From: Bifidobacterium scaligerum
GTDB taxonomy: Bacteria; Actinomycetota; Actinomycetes; Actinomycetales; Bifidobacteriaceae
Assembly (NCBI RefSeq): GCF_002802865.1
Contig: NZ_PGLQ01000003.1
Coordinates: forward strand, 62,001 to 126,000
Reading direction: 5' to 3'
Length of the DNA: 64,000 bases
In this document: positions 27,394 through 38,209 of the stretch, piece by piece
How positions within the stretch are numbered: position 1 is the stretch's first letter
Layout: the number at the start of each line of letters is the position of its first letter
Position numbers and translations under genes: made by a program
The notes under the pieces: model-generated
Told to the model about the DNA's origin: nothing
What the model saw: only the letters and a program-made list of their open reading frames with translations
The model's database searches: none

Positions 27394-29523
27394 TCAGTTG
27401 CCGTTGGTGGCATTGCCAGTATTGGCCTGCTGCACAATGGCTGCGAGGAAATCGCGATTGGTGGCGGTCTTCTTGAGACGCGGCACCAGCGTCTGATAGG
27501 CCTGTTCGGGCTCCATGCCGCCGAGCAGACGACGCAGACGGTAAATAATCGGCAACTCCTGCGGATTGGTGATGAGCTCCTCGCGTCGAGTACCGGACGC
27601 ATTGATGTCGATGGCTGGGAAGAGACGCTTGTCCGCCAACTCGCGAGACAGACGCAATTCCATATTGCCAGTGCCCTTGAACTCCTCGAAAATCACCTCG
27701 TCCATCTTGGAGCCGGTTTCCACCAGCGCGGAGGAGATAATCGTCAGCGAGCCACCGTTTTCGATGTTGCGGGCGGCACCGAAGAACTTCTTCGGCGGGT
27801 ACAGTGCCTGAGCATCCACACCACCGGAGAGAATACGACCGGAGGCCGGAGCCGCAATGTTGTAGGCGCGGGCCAGTCGGGTCATGGAGTCAAGCAACAC
27901 CACTACATCCTGTCCCAGTTCCACCAAACGCTTGGCACGTTCGATGGCCAGCTCAGCAACCGTGGTGTGGTCGGAGGCCGGACGGTCGAAGGTGGAGGAG
28001 ATAACCTCGCCCTGCACCGTGCGCTCCATGTCGGTGACTTCTTCAGGACGCTCGTCCACGAGCACCACCATCAGATGCACTTCAGGATTATTGGTAGCGA
28101 TGGCATTGGCGATGTTCTGCAGGGTAATCGTCTTGCCGGCCTTCGGCGGGGAGACGATCAGACCACGCTGGCCTTTGCCGATCGGGGCCACAATATCCAT
28201 GATGCGACCGGTGAGCTTGTTCGGCACGGTCTCCTGCTTCAAACGCTCCTGCGGGTAGAGCGGAGTGAGCTTGGAGAACTGCGGACGGTTCAACGATTCT
28301 TCAACGCTCTGGCCGTTGATGGAATCGATGGATTGCAGCGGCACGAACTTCTGACGCTGATTGCGGCGATCACCTTCACGCGGAGCGCGAATGGAACCGT
28401 GCACCGCATCGCCCTTACGCAAGCCATACTTCTTGACCTGTCCCATGGAAACATACACGTCGTTCGGTCCGGGCAAATAACCGGAGGTACGCACGAAAGC
28501 GTAGGAATCAAGCACGTCGATAATGCCCGCCACGGGGACCAGATCCTCGGCCGGCTCTTCACGGCGGGCGTCACGATCCGCGCGTTCCGCGCGCGCTTCA
28601 TGATCGTCACGACGACGATCGTCCTCGCCGTTGGCGTCACGGCCACGCACACGACGGCCACGACGATCCGCGCGATCGGAACGGTCGTTGTGAGTATCGC
28701 GATCGGCACGGTCACCACGGTTGCGGTTGCGACGCACAAATTCACGTTCTTCGCCGTTGTCCTCACCTTCGGCCGGTTCCACGTGCTTCTGCGTAGGCAA
28801 GGTGGCCAGAATATCATCAAGATCACGCACATTGTCGTCACGATCCTCATCACGACGACGCTCCTGATCACCCTCGTCATTGCGAACACGACGGATAATC
28901 GGCTCGACAGGCTCCTCACGACGCGTACGACGAGAGGCACGATCGCCGCCATCGCCTTCTCCCAAATCAAGCGAGGCAAGCAGATCATCTGCAATATCGT
29001 CCTGCTTGCGGGACTTGCGGCGCGGGGCCTCACCATCGGCGTTTTTACGACGTGCGGTACGACGAGAATCTGCAGCTTCCGACTTGCGACGAGTCCGACG
29101 ACGAAGAGCTTCCGATTCGGCACCATCTGCGGATTCAGAGACGGTTTCCACCGCGGCGGCAACGAGATCAGCGGCATCCTGAGCGCGGGCATCGACATCG
29201 TCGGAGGCGGCAACGGAAGCATCCGCAGCGGACTCAGCGGGAACAATCGGAGCATCCGAGATGTCTGCAGACGCGGCGATAGGCTCGGACTCGGTCGACG
29301 AAGTGGCGATCTGGGCAGCGGTCTCGGCATCCTTGCTGGTTTTGGTGCCCTTAGGCGCACGTACGGTCACACCAGCCGGCGCCTGACCGCCACTGCGCGC
29401 GGCCTGAAGAGTGGCGATGAGTTCGGGCTTGCGCATGGTCGACGTGCCGCGCAATCCCATCTGCTTGGCGAGCTCCTTGAGCTCAGGCAGTTTCATACTC
29501 TCAAGATCTTGGCTATTTGCCAC
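27394..29523 (-). CDS. rho: Transcription termination factor Rho
   Basis: 709 aa, hexameric RNA helicase. Rho N-terminal domain at residues 1-45 ([17 protein letters not shown]). Residues about 50-285 are a large Ala/Glu then Arg/Asp-rich insertion, typical of high-GC actinobacteria. The RNA-binding domain has [20 protein letters not shown] and [18 protein letters not shown]. Walker A is [24 protein letters not shown] and the Q-loop/R-loop regions follow. A terminator lies after the stop. Confidence 0.97.
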   Translation of the reverse strand: MANSQDLESMKLPELKELAKQMGLRGTSTMRKPELIATLQAARSGGQAPAGVTVRAPKGTKTSKDAETAAQIATSSTESEPIAASADISDAPIVPAESAADASVAASDDVDARAQDAADLVAAAVETVSESADGAESEALRRRTRRKSEAADSRRTARRKNADGEAPRRKSRKQDDIADDLLASLDLGEGDGGDRASRRTRREEPVEPIIRRVRNDEGDQERRRDEDRDDNVRDLDDILATLPTQKHVEPAEGEDNGEEREFVRRNRNRGDRADRDTHNDRSDRADRRGRRVRGRDANGEDDRRRDDHEARAERADRDARREEPAEDLVPVAGIIDVLDSYAFVRTSGYLPGPNDVYVSMGQVKKYGLRKGDAVHGSIRAPREGDRRNQRQKFVPLQSIDSINGQSVEESLNRPQFSKLTPLYPQERLKQETVPNKLTGRIMDIVAPIGKGQRGLIVSPPKAGKTITLQNIANAIATNNPEVHLMVVLVDERPEEVTDMERTVQGEVISSTFDRPASDHTTVAELAIERAKRLVELGQDVVVLLDSMTRLARAYNIAAPASGRILSGGVDAQALYPPKKFFGAARNIENGGSLTIISSALVETGSKMDEVIFEEFKGTGNMELRLSRELADKRLFPAIDINASGTRREELITNPQELPIIYRLRRLLGGMEPEQAYQTLVPRLKKTATNRDFLAAIVQQANTGNATNGN

Positions 29524-29873
29524 TGGTATGCCCTTTCCGTACCGCGCAAGCCCACGGCCGCCACGGCGTTAAGAGTGATATTTGCGGGTTCACCCGCCAA
29601 CGAATGTTCGTCTGCGTCTCTGGTGCCTGAACGAACGTTGAACACTTTACAACGTCAACCAGACCAACGCAAAACGACTGCGGAACGTCCCTATCAAACG
29701 CAGATCAACGGTCATATATCGCATAATCCAATCAGATTGCAGCGTACAGACTCAACAGATACGGATGTGCCGGAAGAAGCACACAACAGAAAAGCCCTCT
29801 CAGGCGGGATTGCGCTTGAGAGGGCTTTGTCACGTCACAACAATCGTCGGACTGTTGTGTCACGCTCCATTAT
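29524..29873. other. Intergenic region upstream of rho
   Basis: 350 bases. It holds the long rho leader with inverted repeats of the type AACGAATGTTCGT / AACGAACGTT (about 29599-29641) and, at its distal end, the terminator of the next minus-strand gene. No coding sequence supported. Confidence 0.5.
29791..29829 (-). terminator. Terminator of the FAD oxidoreductase gene
   Basis: AAAAGCCCTCTCA and TGAGAGGGCTTT pair around GGCGGGATTGCGCT; on the minus strand the stem ends in a TTTTC run. Confidence 0.85.
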
Positions 29874-31493
29874 TTACTTTTGCTCATGGTAGGACTTTTC
29901 AGTGTTGACAGACCACACGTTCTTCTTGGAGGTCTTGCCGGTCTTGATGTTGTCCACGGCTTCCATGGCGGTGGCCATGGAGTGATCCATGTTGTTGTAA
30001 CGGTGCTGACCGTTACGGCCCACGCAGTACAGGTTGCCGAAACCATCGAGGTATTCGATGAGCTCGTCCATGTGCTCGTAGGTGTCGAAGTAGGCGGGGT
30101 AGGCCTTCTTGACGCGCTCACGATGAGAATCGAGCACATCGTCCGGACCGCTGATCACACGCATGCGGGTGAGCTCGGAAATGGCGAATTTGGTGGCGTC
30201 CTCGTCGCTCATGTTCCAGAAGGAGTCACCTTCCTCGCAGAAGTACTCCAGGCCGACCCACACGGTGTCGTCCACATCCTTGACCAGATACGGGCTCCAG
30301 TTGTTGAAGATCTGCAGACGGCCGACCTTGTAGCCCGGATCCTGCACGTAGATCCAGCAATCCGGCACGATCGGCGGGTTGCCGAGAGTGGGGATGTCGG
30401 TGGTGTTCTTGAGCTTCAGATGCTTGACCAGAAGGCCCACGGTCACGAAGTCGCGGTACGGCAGACCGTTGGCCACGGCGGTCATATCGGTCGGGGCCGG
30501 CTTGGAGTCGGTGGCCTCAGGATCGGAACCGGCGGCGTCGATCGCATTGACCAGATCCTTCACCGGCATCGAAGAAATGAACTGATCGCCGGCGAGCTCG
30601 GTACGGTTGCCCTCGGAATCCTCGTACACCACGGAAGAGACAGCACCGTTGGTCTGACGAAGCTCCACCACCTTGGCGTCGGTCAACACCTTAACGCCCG
30701 CGGCCTCGCAGTTGGACTCCACAGTTTCCCACAGCTGGCCGGGGCCATACTTCGGGTACCAGAATTCCTCGATGAGGGAGGTCTCCACCTCGGCGTTGGA
30801 GCGCTTCTTCGGCAGCAGCTTCTGGAAGGCGTTCTTCAACACCCCCATGATGGACAGGCCCTTGACGCGCTGAGCGCCCCAATCAGCGGAGATCTGGGAG
30901 GGGTGACGGCCCCACAGCTTCTCGGTGTAGCCCTCGAAGAACATCGAGTACAACTTGCGGCCGAAACGATTGATGTAGAAGTTCTCCAGATTGTCTTCCG
31001 GCAGCTTGTGGAACATGGACTTCAGGTAGCTGAAGCCGGCCACCAGCGTGAGCTTGAAGCCCATGGCCTTGAACGTGTTGGGGCTCAGCGAAATCGGATA
31101 ATCGAAGAAACGACGGTTCCAGTAGATACGGGACACACGGTGGCGCTTGAGCATCACCTTGTCTTCCACTTCAGGATCCGGGCCGCCCGGTTCCATGTCG
31201 TGTTCGCGGCCAAGCTTCTTGTCATCGTAGGAAGGAGCGCCCTGCAGCGGCAGCACGTTCTTCCACCACTCCATGATGCGATCGTCCTTGGAGAAGAAAC
31301 GGTGACCGCCGATATCCATGCGGTTGCCGTTATGTTTGACGGTGCGAGAAATGCCACCGAATGCGCGGGTCTCCTCCAACACGGTCACGTCATACTTTTC
31401 GGAGCCACCGTCCTTGACGAGCTCCCATGCGGCGGTCAGACCGGCGGGACCACCGCCGATAATCACCACGGATTGCTTTTCGCTCACTTGCAT
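29874..31493 (-). CDS. FAD-dependent oxidoreductase, amine-oxidase/UDP-galactopyranose-mutase-like
   Basis: 539 aa. N-terminal dinucleotide-binding motif SVVIIGGGPAGLTAAWELVKDG, followed by RAFGGISRTVKHNGNRMDIGGHRFFSKDD, which is the FAD-contacting GG motif of this superfamily. The C-terminal FAD-binding part includes NLYCVGRNGQHRYNNMDHSMATAMEAV. Related proteins sit in cell-envelope polysaccharide or porphyrin pathways; a specific substrate cannot be read, and I do not assign glf or hemY. AAGGAGATGCA precedes the ATG. The next genes upstream on the same strand are DUF2469 and a GNAT protein. Confidence 0.8.
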   Translation of the reverse strand: MQVSEKQSVVIIGGGPAGLTAAWELVKDGGSEKYDVTVLEETRAFGGISRTVKHNGNRMDIGGHRFFSKDDRIMEWWKNVLPLQGAPSYDDKKLGREHDMEPGGPDPEVEDKVMLKRHRVSRIYWNRRFFDYPISLSPNTFKAMGFKLTLVAGFSYLKSMFHKLPEDNLENFYINRFGRKLYSMFFEGYTEKLWGRHPSQISADWGAQRVKGLSIMGVLKNAFQKLLPKKRSNAEVETSLIEEFWYPKYGPGQLWETVESNCEAAGVKVLTDAKVVELRQTNGAVSSVVYEDSEGNRTELAGDQFISSMPVKDLVNAIDAAGSDPEATDSKPAPTDMTAVANGLPYRDFVTVGLLVKHLKLKNTTDIPTLGNPPIVPDCWIYVQDPGYKVGRLQIFNNWSPYLVKDVDDTVWVGLEYFCEEGDSFWNMSDEDATKFAISELTRMRVISGPDDVLDSHRERVKKAYPAYFDTYEHMDELIEYLDGFGNLYCVGRNGQHRYNNMDHSMATAMEAVDNIKTGKTSKKNVWSVNTEKSYHEQK

Positions 31494-31614
31494 CTCCTTA
31501 TAACCAAATCAGCGATAGCTTACCTTAAGCCTTGGAAACGCACGCTCTGATTGTGCATTTCGTCACGATTTCTCTTCGGCAATCGCCTGTGCTCCAGAGT
31601 GCTTAATGGATTGC

Positions 31615-31929
31615 CTAATGGATATCGTCCGGGATGTCGATATCGGTTTTCTGGACTTCCTCTACATTCACGTCCTTGAACGTTACGATACGCACGGATT
31701 TGACGAAACGGCTGGAACGGTACACATCCCACACCCATGCGTCAGTCAGCTGCACATCGAAATACACATCCTGTCCGGCGGAACGTACATTGAAATCCAC
31801 TTTGTTCGCCAGATAGAAGCGACGTTCAGTCTCCACCACATAGGTGAACAGCTTGATAACGTCGCGGTATTCCCGGTACAGAGCAAGTTCGGCGTCGGTT
31901 TCGTAATTGTCAAGATCCTCGGCGCTCAT
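31615..31929 (-). CDS. DUF2469 family protein
   Basis: 104 aa. MSAEDLDNYETDAELALYREYRDVIKLFTYVVETERRFYLANKVD and DAWVWDVYRSSRFVKSVRIVTFKDVNVEE match the small, highly conserved actinobacterial DUF2469 family. Its function is not known; in many actinobacteria it is close to ribonuclease HII and a YraN nuclease, neither of which is here. It begins 6 bases after the GNAT gene stop, indicating an operon. Confidence 0.9.
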   Translation of the reverse strand: MSAEDLDNYETDAELALYREYRDVIKLFTYVVETERRFYLANKVDFNVRSAGQDVYFDVQLTDAWVWDVYRSSRFVKSVRIVTFKDVNVEEVQKTDIDIPDDIH

Positions 31930-31935
31930 GCCTGA

Positions 31936-33015
31936 TTATTCACCTTCCGTTTCACGCTTACGGCCGCGGCCCAGCGTACGCCACCATGCTTCCTTTGACG
32001 GCTTGCGCTCGCCCTGCCCGTACGGCCAGTTGCTTTCCTCTTCCAGACTGCGGCGAGTGGCACTGTGTTTGCCATCTTGACGCTCGTCACCATTGCGCTT
32101 GTCCTTGGCCTTGGCCGCATCCTCATGGGTTTCAGACTCGCCCGCCATACCTGGTTGAGTATATTCCACCTGATCGGTGCCGGACTCATCCGATGCGACC
32201 GCCCGTTCCTGATTCACCTGAATGGCGATGGAGTGCTCACGCGCGGACAACGCCTCTTTGACGCCGGGATTGTCTTCGATCAAATGCATGCCGAACGCGT
32301 CAAGAGATCGAATCGGATCGTATTCGTCCACCAAGGTGTCCATGACGATCAAATCCTGATACTTGTCGTTTTCCGCATCCCACAACGCATCGCGCGAGGT
32401 GCCGGACGGCACGAAGCCGAGCGACTGGTACACGGAAATGGAACGGCTGTTCTTCTCCGGCACACCAACCCAAATACGGTGCATGCCAAGGCCAGCCGGC
32501 TCAGGAGCGAAACCATAGGTCATCACACGCGGCATGGCGTCGCGCGAATAGCCACGGCCACGATAATCCCGACCCAACACGATCTGGATACGGGCGGAGC
32601 GGGACCAACCGTCGATATCGATCAGGAAAATCATGCCAATGACGTTGTCGGTTTTCGAGGCATCCACTTTACCGTCGTCGTCGTGATCGGCGTCGGTGAG
32701 TACCGCCCATGCGATCGTGCGACGAGATTCCGGGTCTCCCACACCGGATTCCGCCGGTGCCTGACCGGCTTCCCATGCCTGAGAGCGACGGACCCATGTA
32801 TGCACCACCGCGCGTTCGGTGGCCGGGTCTTTGCCGGTGATTTTGGAGGCACCATAGAAGGCGTCAAGTTCATCCAAACGAGGCAGATCGTCAACGGTTG
32901 CCGGGCGCAGATGCACCATTTCACCGGCAATCGGCGGAATAACGATGCTACGCGGCAGATCGCGCGCCGCTTGCGCTTTCATTGCCATACTCAGCGTCTC
33001 GTTGGTGTCAGTCAT
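31936..33015 (-). CDS. GNAT family N-acetyltransferase
   Basis: 359 aa. The acetyl-CoA site is seen in IQIVLGRDYRGRGYSRDAMPRVMTYGF, followed by HRIWVGVPEKNSRSISVYQSLGFVPSGTSRD, which is the RimJ/RimL-like pattern. The N-terminal half holds VHLRPATVDDLPRLDELDAFYG. Residues about 265-359 are a charged, low-complexity tail. I use the ATG at 33015 (MTDTNETL); GGGGA lies 9 bases upstream. The target (protein N-terminus, antibiotic or metabolite) is unknown. Confidence 0.85.
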   Translation of the reverse strand: MTDTNETLSMAMKAQAARDLPRSIVIPPIAGEMVHLRPATVDDLPRLDELDAFYGASKITGKDPATERAVVHTWVRRSQAWEAGQAPAESGVGDPESRRTIAWAVLTDADHDDDGKVDASKTDNVIGMIFLIDIDGWSRSARIQIVLGRDYRGRGYSRDAMPRVMTYGFAPEPAGLGMHRIWVGVPEKNSRSISVYQSLGFVPSGTSRDALWDAENDKYQDLIVMDTLVDEYDPIRSLDAFGMHLIEDNPGVKEALSAREHSIAIQVNQERAVASDESGTDQVEYTQPGMAGESETHEDAAKAKDKRNGDERQDGKHSATRRSLEEESNWPYGQGERKPSKEAWWRTLGRGRKRETEGE

Positions 33016-33113
33016 TGCTAGTTGTCCCCTGTTTCGGCTCACGATTCAGTGCCGAACATATATTACTCGACTGGGTGAACGCTGAAAGACGACTGTGGAC
33101 GCTGTATACAACA

Positions 33114-33168
33114 CAACAGGCCGTAACCGCGCGGACCATTGGTAATGTCGCGCGGTTACGGCCTGTTG
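33114..33168 (-). terminator. Terminator of the gatCAB operon
   Basis: CAACAGGCCGTAACCGCGCG (33114-33133) and its exact complement (33149-33168) form a 20-bp stem 22 bases after the gatB stop. The U-run is weak on both strands. Confidence 0.75.
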
Positions 33169-33190
33169 TTTGTGCGGGTGTATTGCCCGA

Positions 33191-34690
33191 TCAGTTCTTG
33201 ATCTTGCCCATGACGACCTTGGTCACGGCCTTGGCATCAGCCTGACCACGAGTGGCCTTCATCACAGCGCCGATGATCACACCCATCGGCTTCATGTTGC
33301 CGCTCTTGAGCTTCTCGACCACGTCGGGGTTGGCTTCGAACGCCGCGTCCACGGCAGCCTCGATAGCGCCGTTGTCCTCGACGATCTTGTAGCCGTGCTT
33401 GGCGACTACCTCGTCCGGGGTGCCTTCGCCCTTCAGCACACCGGCGACGGTCTGCTTGGCGAGCTTGTCGTTGAGCTTGCCGTCAGCGATGAGCTTCTCC
33501 ACCTCGGCCACATCCGCCGGGGTGACCGGCAGCTCTTCCAGCGAAACGCCTTTGGCGTTGGCTTCGCGGCTCAGCTCGCCCAGCCACCACTTGCGGGCAC
33601 CGGCGGCGGAAGCACCGGCCTTGACGGTTTCCTCGATGAGATCGAGGGCGTCGGCGTTGAGGATGTCACGCATCTGCAGGTCGGTCAGGCCCCACTCGCT
33701 CTTGAGACGGTTGCGACGCTCGCGCGGCATCTCCGGCATCTGGGCCTGAATCTCGGCGATGTGCTCCTTGGTGATGTGCAGCATCACCAGATCAGGATCC
33801 GGGAAGTAACGGTAATCGTCTGCATCGGACTTCACGCGGCCGCCGGCGGTGGTCTGCGTGGCCTCATCCCAGTGGCGAGTCTCCTGCAGGATGTCCTTGC
33901 CTTCGTCGAGACGCGCAGCCTGACGACGAATCTCGTACTGGATAGTCTTCTCGATGCCGCGGAAGGAATTCACGTTCTTGGTTTCGGAACGAGTGCCATA
34001 CGGAGCATCGGCGGACGGACGCAGGGAGACGTTCACATCGGCACGCATGTTGCCCTGCTCCATACGAGCGTGGGAGATGCCCAGCGCACGAACGATGTCG
34101 CGGATGGCGCGCATGTAGGCACCCGCGATTTCCGGAGCACGGTCGCCAGCGCCTTCGATCGGCTTGGTCACGATCTCGATCAGCGGCACACCGGCACGGT
34201 TGTAATCCACGAGGGAGTGATCGGCACCTTCGATACGGCCATCGGCACCACCGACGTGCGTGTTCTTGCCGGCGTCGTCCTCGATGTGGGCACGCTCGAT
34301 CGGCACACGGAACACCGTGCCGTCTTCCAACTCAACGTCCAGGTAGCCGTTGCCGTTGGTGGGCTTGTCGTACTGGGAGATCTGATAGTCACGCGGCATA
34401 TCCGGGTAGAAGTAGTTCTTACGGGCGAACTGGCTCCATTCGGCGATCTCACAGTGCAGGGCGAGACCCAGCTTGATGGCGTAGTCGACGGCAGTCTTGT
34501 TGACCACCGGCAGGCTGCCCGGCAGACCCAGGGAAACCGGGGTCAGCTGGGTGTTCGGCTCGCCGCCGAACTCGATATGAGCCGGGCAGAACAGCTTGGT
34601 GTTCGTGCTCAACTCAACGTGGGTTTCCAAGCCGAAGACCACATCGTACTTCTTGGTGGCATCGGCGTACTTCATCAGTTTTTCAGCCAT
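33191..34690 (-). CDS. gatB: Asp-tRNA(Asn)/Glu-tRNA(Gln) amidotransferase subunit B
   Basis: 499 aa. GatB binds the misacylated tRNA and phosphorylates the carboxylate before amidation. [26 protein letters not shown] and [20 protein letters not shown] are the cradle domain signatures; [13 protein letters not shown] [16 protein letters not shown] follows; the C-terminal YqeY-like helical domain contains [21 protein letters not shown] use the ATG at 34690 ([16 protein letters not shown]). Last gene of gatC-gatA-gatB. Confidence 0.96.
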   Translation of the reverse strand: MAEKLMKYADATKKYDVVFGLETHVELSTNTKLFCPAHIEFGGEPNTQLTPVSLGLPGSLPVVNKTAVDYAIKLGLALHCEIAEWSQFARKNYFYPDMPRDYQISQYDKPTNGNGYLDVELEDGTVFRVPIERAHIEDDAGKNTHVGGADGRIEGADHSLVDYNRAGVPLIEIVTKPIEGAGDRAPEIAGAYMRAIRDIVRALGISHARMEQGNMRADVNVSLRPSADAPYGTRSETKNVNSFRGIEKTIQYEIRRQAARLDEGKDILQETRHWDEATQTTAGGRVKSDADDYRYFPDPDLVMLHITKEHIAEIQAQMPEMPRERRNRLKSEWGLTDLQMRDILNADALDLIEETVKAGASAAGARKWWLGELSREANAKGVSLEELPVTPADVAEVEKLIADGKLNDKLAKQTVAGVLKGEGTPDEVVAKHGYKIVEDNGAIEAAVDAAFEANPDVVEKLKSGNMKPMGVIIGAVMKATRGQADAKAVTKVVMGKIKN

Positions 34691-34718
34691 GATGTTGTTT
34701 TTCTTTCCTTCCGATGCT

Positions 34719-36260
34719 TTACTCAGCAAGGCCGTCGAGCCACGGGGTCTTCAGGTTGTTCCAGATCGGACCGCCCCAGCTCTCCTCAAGAGCAGCCTCA
34801 AGGGCAGCTGCCGGCTTGTACATGACCTCGTCACGCTGCTGCGGGGCGATGAACTGGAAGCCTACGGGCAGACCGTCGTCGGACAGACCGGCCGGAATGG
34901 ACATGGCCGGCACACCGGCGAGGTTGGCCGGGATGGTGGCGATATCGTTCATGTACATGGCCAGCGGATCGTCCATCTTCTCGCCGAACTTGAAAGCGGT
35001 GGACGGGGAGGTCGGGGAAACCAGCACATCGGCCTGCTCGAAGGCCTTCTTGAAGTCCTGGATGATCAGGGTGCGAACCTTCTGAGCCGAGCCGTACCAG
35101 GCATCGTAGTAGCCGGCGGACAGCGCGTAGGTGCCAAGGATGATACGACGCTTGACCTCGTCGCCGAAGCCGGCCTCTCGGGTGTAGGCCATCATGTTGG
35201 CGGCGGTCTGCGGCACACCGGCCGGCGGCATGACCCTGAGGCCGTAGCGCATGCCATCATAGCGAGCCAGGTTGGAGCTCACCTCGGACGGCATGATGAT
35301 GTAGTAGGCGCCCAGAGAGTAACCGATGTGAGGCACGGAAACCTCGACGACCTCGGCACCCATCTCCTTGAGCTTATCGACTGCCTCGTTGAAGCGGGCC
35401 TCGACGCCGGGCTGGAAGCCGTCGCCGCCGAGCTCCTTGATAAGGCCGACCTTCAGACCCTTGAGGTCGCGCTTGGCACCCTCGCGGGCAGCGGCGACCA
35501 TCGGGCGCGGGCCTTCCGGAATGGAAGTCGAATCGCGGCGATCGTGGCCACCGATGACTTCCTGCAGCAGGGCGGAGTCAAGCACAGTACGGGAGACCGG
35601 ACCGATCTGGTCGAGCGAGGAGGCCATGGCGATGGCACCGAAACGGGAGACGCCGCCGTAGGTGGGCTTGACACCGACGGTGCCGGTCAGAGCGCCTGGC
35701 TGACGAATGGAGCCACCGGTATCGGTGCCGAGGGCCAGCGGAGCCTCGAACGCGGCGACTGCGGAAGCGGAACCACCACCGGAACCACCGGGCACGCGCT
35801 CGGTATCCCACGGGTTGTGGGTGGTCTGGTAGGCAGAGTGCTCGGTGGAGGAGCCCTGTGCGAACTCATCCAGATTGGTCTTGCCGAGCAACGGCATGCC
35901 AGCGGCCTTGAGCTTCTCGATGACGGTGGCGTCATACGGCGGCACCCAGCCTTCGAGGATCTTGGAGGCTGCGGTGGTCTCGATGCCCTTGGTGACGATC
36001 ATGTCCTTGATGGCGATCGGCACGCCAGCCAGCTCAGGCAAAGCGGCCTTGTCTTCGGCGGACTTCTTGTCGAAGGCGTCGGCCTGTTCCAGAGCCACAT
36101 CGCCGGAGACCTTGAGGAAGGCCTTGATGGACGGCTCTGCGGCTTCGATCACCTTGAGGTGAGCTTCAACCAGCTCACGGGAGGTGACGTCGCCCTTCTT
36201 GATGGCGGCGGCCTGCTCGGCAGCGGACAGCTTGACGAGAGTTGCGGTTTCGTTGCTCAT
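34719..36260 (-). CDS. gatA: Asp-tRNA(Asn)/Glu-tRNA(Gln) amidotransferase subunit A
   Basis: 513 aa, amidase-signature glutaminase that supplies ammonia to GatB. The catalytic Lys is in [13 protein letters not shown] and the Ser-cisSer pair lies in [14 protein letters not shown] and [20 protein letters not shown] sits 8 bases before the ATG at 36260; the in-frame GTG at 36269 is rejected for spacing. It starts 5 bases after the gatC stop. Confidence 0.97.
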   Translation of the reverse strand: MSNETATLVKLSAAEQAAAIKKGDVTSRELVEAHLKVIEAAEPSIKAFLKVSGDVALEQADAFDKKSAEDKAALPELAGVPIAIKDMIVTKGIETTAASKILEGWVPPYDATVIEKLKAAGMPLLGKTNLDEFAQGSSTEHSAYQTTHNPWDTERVPGGSGGGSASAVAAFEAPLALGTDTGGSIRQPGALTGTVGVKPTYGGVSRFGAIAMASSLDQIGPVSRTVLDSALLQEVIGGHDRRDSTSIPEGPRPMVAAAREGAKRDLKGLKVGLIKELGGDGFQPGVEARFNEAVDKLKEMGAEVVEVSVPHIGYSLGAYYIIMPSEVSSNLARYDGMRYGLRVMPPAGVPQTAANMMAYTREAGFGDEVKRRIILGTYALSAGYYDAWYGSAQKVRTLIIQDFKKAFEQADVLVSPTSPSTAFKFGEKMDDPLAMYMNDIATIPANLAGVPAMSIPAGLSDDGLPVGFQFIAPQQRDEVMYKPAAALEAALEESWGGPIWNNLKTPWLDGLAE

Positions 36261-36265
36261 CGGGT

Positions 36266-36565
36266 TCACTCCTCGCTTCCCAGGATTCGCGGTGCCACGA
36301 ACATACCGGCCTCGGTCTTCGGACCACCGGCGAGCGCCTCCTCCTGCGTGAGCGGGGTTTCGGCAACGTCCGGACGCATGTAAGCCTCAAGCGGAACCGG
36401 GTTTGCAGTGGGTTCAACGTCGTCGGAGGCAACTTCCTGAACCTTGTTGATGGAGTCTGCGATGACGTTCAGTTCGCCCTGCAGACGGGTGATTTCCTCA
36501 TCGGTGAGCGCGATTCGGGCAAGATCGCCCAAATGCACGATTTCTTCGCGTGAAAATGTTGGCAT
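36266..36565 (-). CDS. gatC: Asp-tRNA(Asn)/Glu-tRNA(Gln) amidotransferase subunit C
   Basis: 99 aa. [45 protein letters not shown] is the GatC helical start, and the extended C-terminus with [21 protein letters not shown] wraps GatA. I use the ATG at 36565, where the family similarity begins. First gene of the operon. Confidence 0.95.
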   Translation of the reverse strand: MPTFSREEIVHLGDLARIALTDEEITRLQGELNVIADSINKVQEVASDDVEPTANPVPLEAYMRPDVAETPLTQEEALAGGPKTEAGMFVAPRILGSEE

Positions 36566-37169
36566 GCGCCTTACTATACGAGCGGTTTGTGACACGCGGT
36601 TATCGGAATGGCTCGTTTCGACGCCTATTGGAACCCCTCAGCGCGGCAAAAGTCCGACTTGGCCGAGGACTCTTTCCCTTTGACGCTTGTCCGCGCGGCA
36701 AAACCTCGAATCGGCCGACGATCCGCTCCGCGAAAAGTGTCCAAGCGGCAGGAATTCTCGGGGTGGCCGATGATTCGACCCACTGGCAATTTCTCAGTGA
36801 AGCGCATTCTCGACTTTGTCTATGAAGCGCCCCGTTTATCGCGGTTATCGGAGCATATCATCGAGCCGCCCAAGAAAATGCCTCGCTAAGCGCCCGCGCA
36901 CAGGGTGAAATCTCGACTGCGCCGAGAACTCGCCCCGCTTATCACCGATTACCAGGACGCATCCTCGGTCTGGTCGAACATCTGAGCGACTTATCGCTCC
37001 TCCGACTTTCGAGTTATCCACATTTCTCAATGACAGCGACGAACTCGGCATTCGCGCAATCGCTCACAATCCGGCGCAATCGCCCATACACCCGGCCAGG
37101 TGCCGAAGCTCGAACCACATTGCCTCGAATAACTGGACTCCACAGCCGCTGCTGACATACCGTCGAATC
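36566..37169. other. Noncoding region upstream of gatC and of the AbiEi-like gene
   Basis: 604 bases between divergent genes. Open frames here (for example 36608-36889) give no recognisable protein. The sequence has loosely repeated blocks (GCGGCAAAA...TCGGCCGA near 36645 and 36708; TTATCGCGGTTATCGG and TTATCACCGATTACC) and one exact DnaA-box-like TTATCCACA at 37014-37022. It looks like decayed intergenic or horizontally acquired sequence. Confidence 0.5.
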
Positions 37170-38150
37170 ATGAAACATCACAAAGAAGTGGACACCATTG
37201 TTGCGCAAGCCAAGGCCGAGCACCGCTGCGTATACGGCACCACCAAGGCGCATCGTTCAGCGCTGGCGCGACGCGCACAGGCGCTTGAGCTCAGACGCAT
37301 ATCCCCCAACATGTATGTCGTACCGGAATACTGGAGTTCCTTACGGCCCGATGAACGTACCCGGCATATGGCCCGCACCGCACATCTCAAACATCCAAAC
37401 TGGGTATTCGCAGGAATCACGGCAGCAGCCATTCACGGTCTCGAACATCAGTGGCGTCTTCATGACGGTTCCATCACTATCATCACGGCATCGCAAGGAC
37501 CGCGCTCCAGCAGTTCACAGGTGAAACGCATATTCGCACCGAACTGCATACCGGAATATGTCAACGGGCTTCCAGTCACCAGCAAAGCCCGAACAGTCGT
37601 GGATTGCGGCCTTTCCACGGAATTCCGTTTCGCGCTGCCTATTATCAATTCAGCACTGCGCAAAGGAGTCACCGTTGCAGACATCTTCGATATCTGCGGC
37701 ACCATGCATCGTGATTGCACGCCGATATTCCGTTTGTTGCATTATGCTAACCCGGAATGCGAAAACGGCGGCGAATCATTGGCCTTAGCAACAATCATCG
37801 AAGGCGGATTGATGATTCCCGAGCTACAACAGGAAATCATCGATCCGCAAACCGGATCTCTATATCGAGTGGATTATCTTTGGAGACTGCCTACAGGCCG
37901 TATCGTTGTAGGCGAATTTGACGGTTATGAAAAATATGTGAATCCGGACATGAATAATCGAAGCGGTATTCGCGGCGCGGTCCATGCGGAAAAAGAACGG
38001 GAAACCGGATTGTATCGCGCCAAAGTCGATGCCATAGTTCGATTTACCTATGAGGATGCGATGGCGCGACATCCATTGATCAGCAAGTTGCGCGCAGCAG
38101 GCATACCAAACGCCAGATCAATAATGGTTCCTGCAACGAGTGCGGGCTAG
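37170..38150 (+). CDS. AbiEi-antitoxin-like protein with C-terminal nuclease-like domain
   Basis: 326 aa. The N-terminal half has the winged-helix/AbiEi-like pattern (HRSALARRAQALELRRISPNMYVVPEYW; FAGITAAAIHGLEHQW; LPVTSKARTVVDCGL). The C-terminal half shows YRVDYLWRLPTGRIVVGEFDGYEKY, reminiscent of a PD-(D/E)xK or DUF559/Vsr-like nuclease core (D...E-x-D). Similar bifidobacterial proteins are sometimes mislabelled CTP synthase. No toxin gene is adjacent. The base composition is visibly less GC-rich than its neighbours, which suggests acquisition. There is no strong ribosome binding site before the ATG. Confidence 0.65.
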   Translation: MKHHKEVDTIVAQAKAEHRCVYGTTKAHRSALARRAQALELRRISPNMYVVPEYWSSLRPDERTRHMARTAHLKHPNWVFAGITAAAIHGLEHQWRLHDGSITIITASQGPRSSSSQVKRIFAPNCIPEYVNGLPVTSKARTVVDCGLSTEFRFALPIINSALRKGVTVADIFDICGTMHRDCTPIFRLLHYANPECENGGESLALATIIEGGLMIPELQQEIIDPQTGSLYRVDYLWRLPTGRIVVGEFDGYEKYVNPDMNNRSGIRGAVHAEKERETGLYRAKVDAIVRFTYEDAMARHPLISKLRAAGIPNARSIMVPATSAG

Positions 38151-38209
38151 CAGACAGGCACTGCATCACCACGCATCGCCACGCACGCGGCAGAGCACCC
38201 ATTATTTGA

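Noticed and set aside
29874..31493. Naming the FAD oxidoreductase glf or hemY
   Set aside because: The FAD motifs are shared by the whole superfamily, and no galactan or haem genes are adjacent.
36596..36889. Two ~90-codon frames between gatC and the AbiEi-like gene
   Set aside because: Low-complexity, no start signals, and the sequence is made of loosely repeated blocks.
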